From NCBI RefSeq assembly GCF_009883635.2, contig NZ_CP026115.2:2604001-2668000 (forward strand): a stretch of 64,000 nt of DNA, in the 5' to 3' direction. Origin of the DNA: Pseudomonas putida (GTDB taxonomy: Bacteria; Pseudomonadota; Gammaproteobacteria; Pseudomonadales; Pseudomonadaceae). Position 1 is the first letter of the stretch. Each line of letters starts with the position of its first letter. Position numbers and translations under genes: made by a program. Positions 62,215 through 64,000 of this stretch are shown in pieces. The notes under the pieces are model-generated. The model worked only from the letters and a program-made list of their open reading frames with translations. It had not been told where the DNA came from and searched no databases.

Positions 62215-63674
62215 GGAATAGGTCGATTGGTTTGCTCGTGGCTGCTGCCCTTGCTATTGGGATAGGCGCGGGCTTCTGGCTAGGTGGAAGAGGTGCGTAT
62301 TCCTCATCCCAGCCAGTAGGTGAGGAAAAAAAAGCGCTGTACTGGTATGACCCGATGTATCCCCAGCAGCACTTCCCGGCGCCCGGAAAATCGCCGTTCA
62401 TGGACATGCCGCTCGTGCCCAAGTATTCGGATGACACGGCTGGCGAGGAGCAGCCTGCGGTTCAGGTCTCGGCTGGGCTCCAGCAAAACCTTGGGATTCG
62501 ATTGGCGACGGTGACGGCTGGCCGGCTAGAACGGACCCTGAGTGTGAGCGGCGTTCTAACGTTCGACGAACGCGACTTCAGCGTATTGCAGGCCCGGACT
62601 GGCGGCTACGTCGAGCGCGTCTATGGTCGAGCGACGGGCGACATCGTTGCCAAAGGGGCTCCTCTAGCCGATGTGCTAACCCCGGAGTGGGCTGGTTTGC
62701 AGGAGGAATACCTGGCGCTGCGGCATTCCGGCGACACGCAGCTGACGGCGGCGGCACGACAGCGGCTTGTGCTCGCCGGCATGCCGGCCGACCTGATCAA
62801 CCGGGTCGCGAGCACTGGGAAGGTGCAGCTCTCGGTCACACTCTCCGCACCCATGGCCGGAGTCATCCAGGTTCTCGATTTGCGACCCGGAATGACGTTG
62901 ACGCCGGGGGCTACCTTGGCGAGGATCAATGGAGTGGCCAACGTCTGGCTGGAAGCGGCTGTGCCGGAAGCCCAGGCTCAAGGTCTTCGCGAAGGCCAGC
63001 CTGTGCGGGCGCAATTGCCAGCGTTCCCAGGCGATCCCATACCGGGCAAGTTGACCGCGTTGCTCGCCGATGCCGATTTGCAGAGCCGCACGTTGCGCCT
63101 GCGTATCGAGTTGCCCAACCCGGATGGACGGCTTCGTCCTGGGATGACCGCTCAAGTGGCTCTCCATCCCGGCGAGTCTTCCGAGCAAAGCCTCTTGGTG
63201 CCTGCCGAGGCGGTCATCCGCACCGGCAAGCGAGACCTGTTGATGCTGGCTGAAGACGGTGGTCGCTTCCGGCCGGTGGAAGTCGTGTTGGGCCAGGAGA
63301 GCAGAGGGAAAGTTGCGGTGTTGCAGGGCCTTCAGCCAGGACAGCGCATCGTCGCGTCCGGGCAATTCCTGTTGGACTCCGACGCTAATTTGAAAGGCAT
63401 CGAGGCGGCGACGGCGCAGGATAGTCAGCCTAATGCGGGGCCAGCCCTGCATGAAGCGGATGGCCGTGTCGTGCAGATAGACGGCACCCAGCTCACCGTT
63501 GCCCACGGTCCTTTCATCACCCTGGGCATGCCAGGGATGACCATGACCTTTCCTGTGGTTGATCAGTCTCTCCTTGATGGCCTCAAGGTCGGTGCGCAGA
63601 TTCGCTTTGGCATACGCGAACGCGACGAGGGCATGGTAGTTGAGCAGATCAACGTGGTGGAGGGCCAACCATGA
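62211..63674 (+). CDS. cusB: CusB-type periplasmic adaptor with fused CusF-like domain
   Basis: 487-aa membrane fusion protein linking the RND pump to the outer-membrane channel. An N-terminal helix ([20 protein letters not shown]) is followed by a heavy-metal-binding segment [12 protein letters not shown]...[12 protein letters not shown], the adaptor core with lipoyl-like and beta-barrel regions, and a C-terminal domain (from about residue 410) with [14 protein letters not shown], matching the copper chaperone CusF. The fusion gives the adaptor its own copper-delivery site. It overlaps cusC and cusA by ATGA at each end. Confidence 0.92.
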   Translation: MRNRSIGLLVAAALAIGIGAGFWLGGRGAYSSSQPVGEEKKALYWYDPMYPQQHFPAPGKSPFMDMPLVPKYSDDTAGEEQPAVQVSAGLQQNLGIRLATVTAGRLERTLSVSGVLTFDERDFSVLQARTGGYVERVYGRATGDIVAKGAPLADVLTPEWAGLQEEYLALRHSGDTQLTAAARQRLVLAGMPADLINRVASTGKVQLSVTLSAPMAGVIQVLDLRPGMTLTPGATLARINGVANVWLEAAVPEAQAQGLREGQPVRAQLPAFPGDPIPGKLTALLADADLQSRTLRLRIELPNPDGRLRPGMTAQVALHPGESSEQSLLVPAEAVIRTGKRDLLMLAEDGGRFRPVEVVLGQESRGKVAVLQGLQPGQRIVASGQFLLDSDANLKGIEAATAQDSQPNAGPALHEADGRVVQIDGTQLTVAHGPFITLGMPGMTMTFPVVDQSLLDGLKVGAQIRFGIRERDEGMVVEQINVVEGQP

Positions 63675-64000
63675 TTGCCAAACTGATCCGCTGGTCGGTA
63701 GGCAACCGTGTGCTGGTGCTCCTCGCCACGCTGTTTCTGGTGGCATGGGGCTTCGTCTCGGTGCGTAGCCTGCCAATCGACGCCTTGCCCGACCTGTCGG
63801 ACGTGCAGGTGATCATCCGCACGTCCTACCCAGGCCAGGCTCCCCAAATCGTTGAGAATCAGGTGACCTATCCGCTGACCACAACCATGCTCTCGGTTCC
63901 GGGGGCCAAAACGGTACGCGGTTTCTCCGCCTTCGGTGACAGCTTCGTCTACGTGCTGTTCGAGGACGGCACCGATCTGTATTGGGCGCGCTCACGGGTG
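63671..64000 (+). CDS. cusA: CusA-type heavy-metal RND efflux pump (partial, runs off right edge)
   Basis: Inner-membrane RND transporter that expels copper/silver using proton flow. Only 110 N-terminal residues are present: the first membrane helix ([20 protein letters not shown]), the HME-RND signature [36 protein letters not shown] and [41 protein letters not shown]. It starts with ATGA overlap of cusB. Metal specificity is inferred from the copper genes around it. Confidence 0.93.
   Translation, partial: MIAKLIRWSVGNRVLVLLATLFLVAWGFVSVRSLPIDALPDLSDVQVIIRTSYPGQAPQIVENQVTYPLTTTMLSVPGAKTVRGFSAFGDSFVYVLFEDGTDLYWARSRV

Overview
The window is a chromosomal segment of a fluorescent pseudomonad, most likely of the Pseudomonas putida group. 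The basis is gene order (gyrB-recF-dnaN-dnaA / rpmH-rnpA-yidD-yidC-mnmE / mnmG-rsmG-parA-parB / atpIBEFHAGDC / glmU-deoR-glmS), GC-rich codon use, protein sequences recalled as P. putida-like, parS sites of Pseudomonas type and a P. putida-type REP element. No database was searched, so the species call is inference.

Layout. (1) 1-4.8 kb: tag (partial, minus), glyQ-glyS-gmhB-plsC (plus). (2) 4.97-8.34 kb: a metabolite:H+ symporter-type MFS protein and a GMC oxidoreductase (minus), then a LysR regulator (plus). (3) 9.3-13.8 kb: a sulfide oxidation module (TauE/SafE exporter, sulfide:quinone oxidoreductase, persulfide dioxygenase) divergent from a sigma-54 activator whose three cysteines have FisR spacing. 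(4) 13.9-29 kb: an RcnB-like protein and the replication-origin region. Genes left of oriC (about 20.72-21.21 kb) are on the minus strand and genes right of it on the plus strand, as expected for divergent forks. Three parS sites lie in or beside gyrB and recF. A second region rich in DnaA boxes, sharing a motif layout with oriC, lies upstream of mnmG. (5) 30-41.6 kb: the complete F1Fo ATP synthase operon, then glmU, a DeoR regulator and glmS.

(6) 41.55 kb to the right edge: a Tn7-like element inserted just downstream of glmS, the classical attTn7 position. It carries two tandem 20-bp repeats resembling TnsB sites, two TniQ-family proteins (a short one at 42.0 kb and a full TnsD-like one at 43-44.6 kb), and an overlapping tnsA-tnsB-tnsC operon. 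Cargo follows: a HEPN/Toprim-like protein, a DUF488 protein convergent with an unrecognised protein, an AbrB-like small protein, and a large copper-resistance block. The copper block holds copA, a Met/His-rich small protein, copB, a His-tailed cytochrome c and copG on the minus strand; the copRS two-component system on the plus strand; and a CusCBA-type RND efflux operon on the plus strand that runs off the window. No cas genes or CRISPR array were seen.

The copper genes work as one periplasmic system. CopRS senses copper, CopA oxidises and binds it, CopB and the Met/His-rich proteins bind it, and CusCBA pumps it out. The outer-membrane component cusC carries an in-frame TAA, so this pump may be broken in this strain. 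Observations thought most worth checking are the paired origin-like modules, the two TniQ proteins, the 69-bp near-perfect palindrome after tnsC, the unrecognised cargo genes and the cusC nonsense codon.
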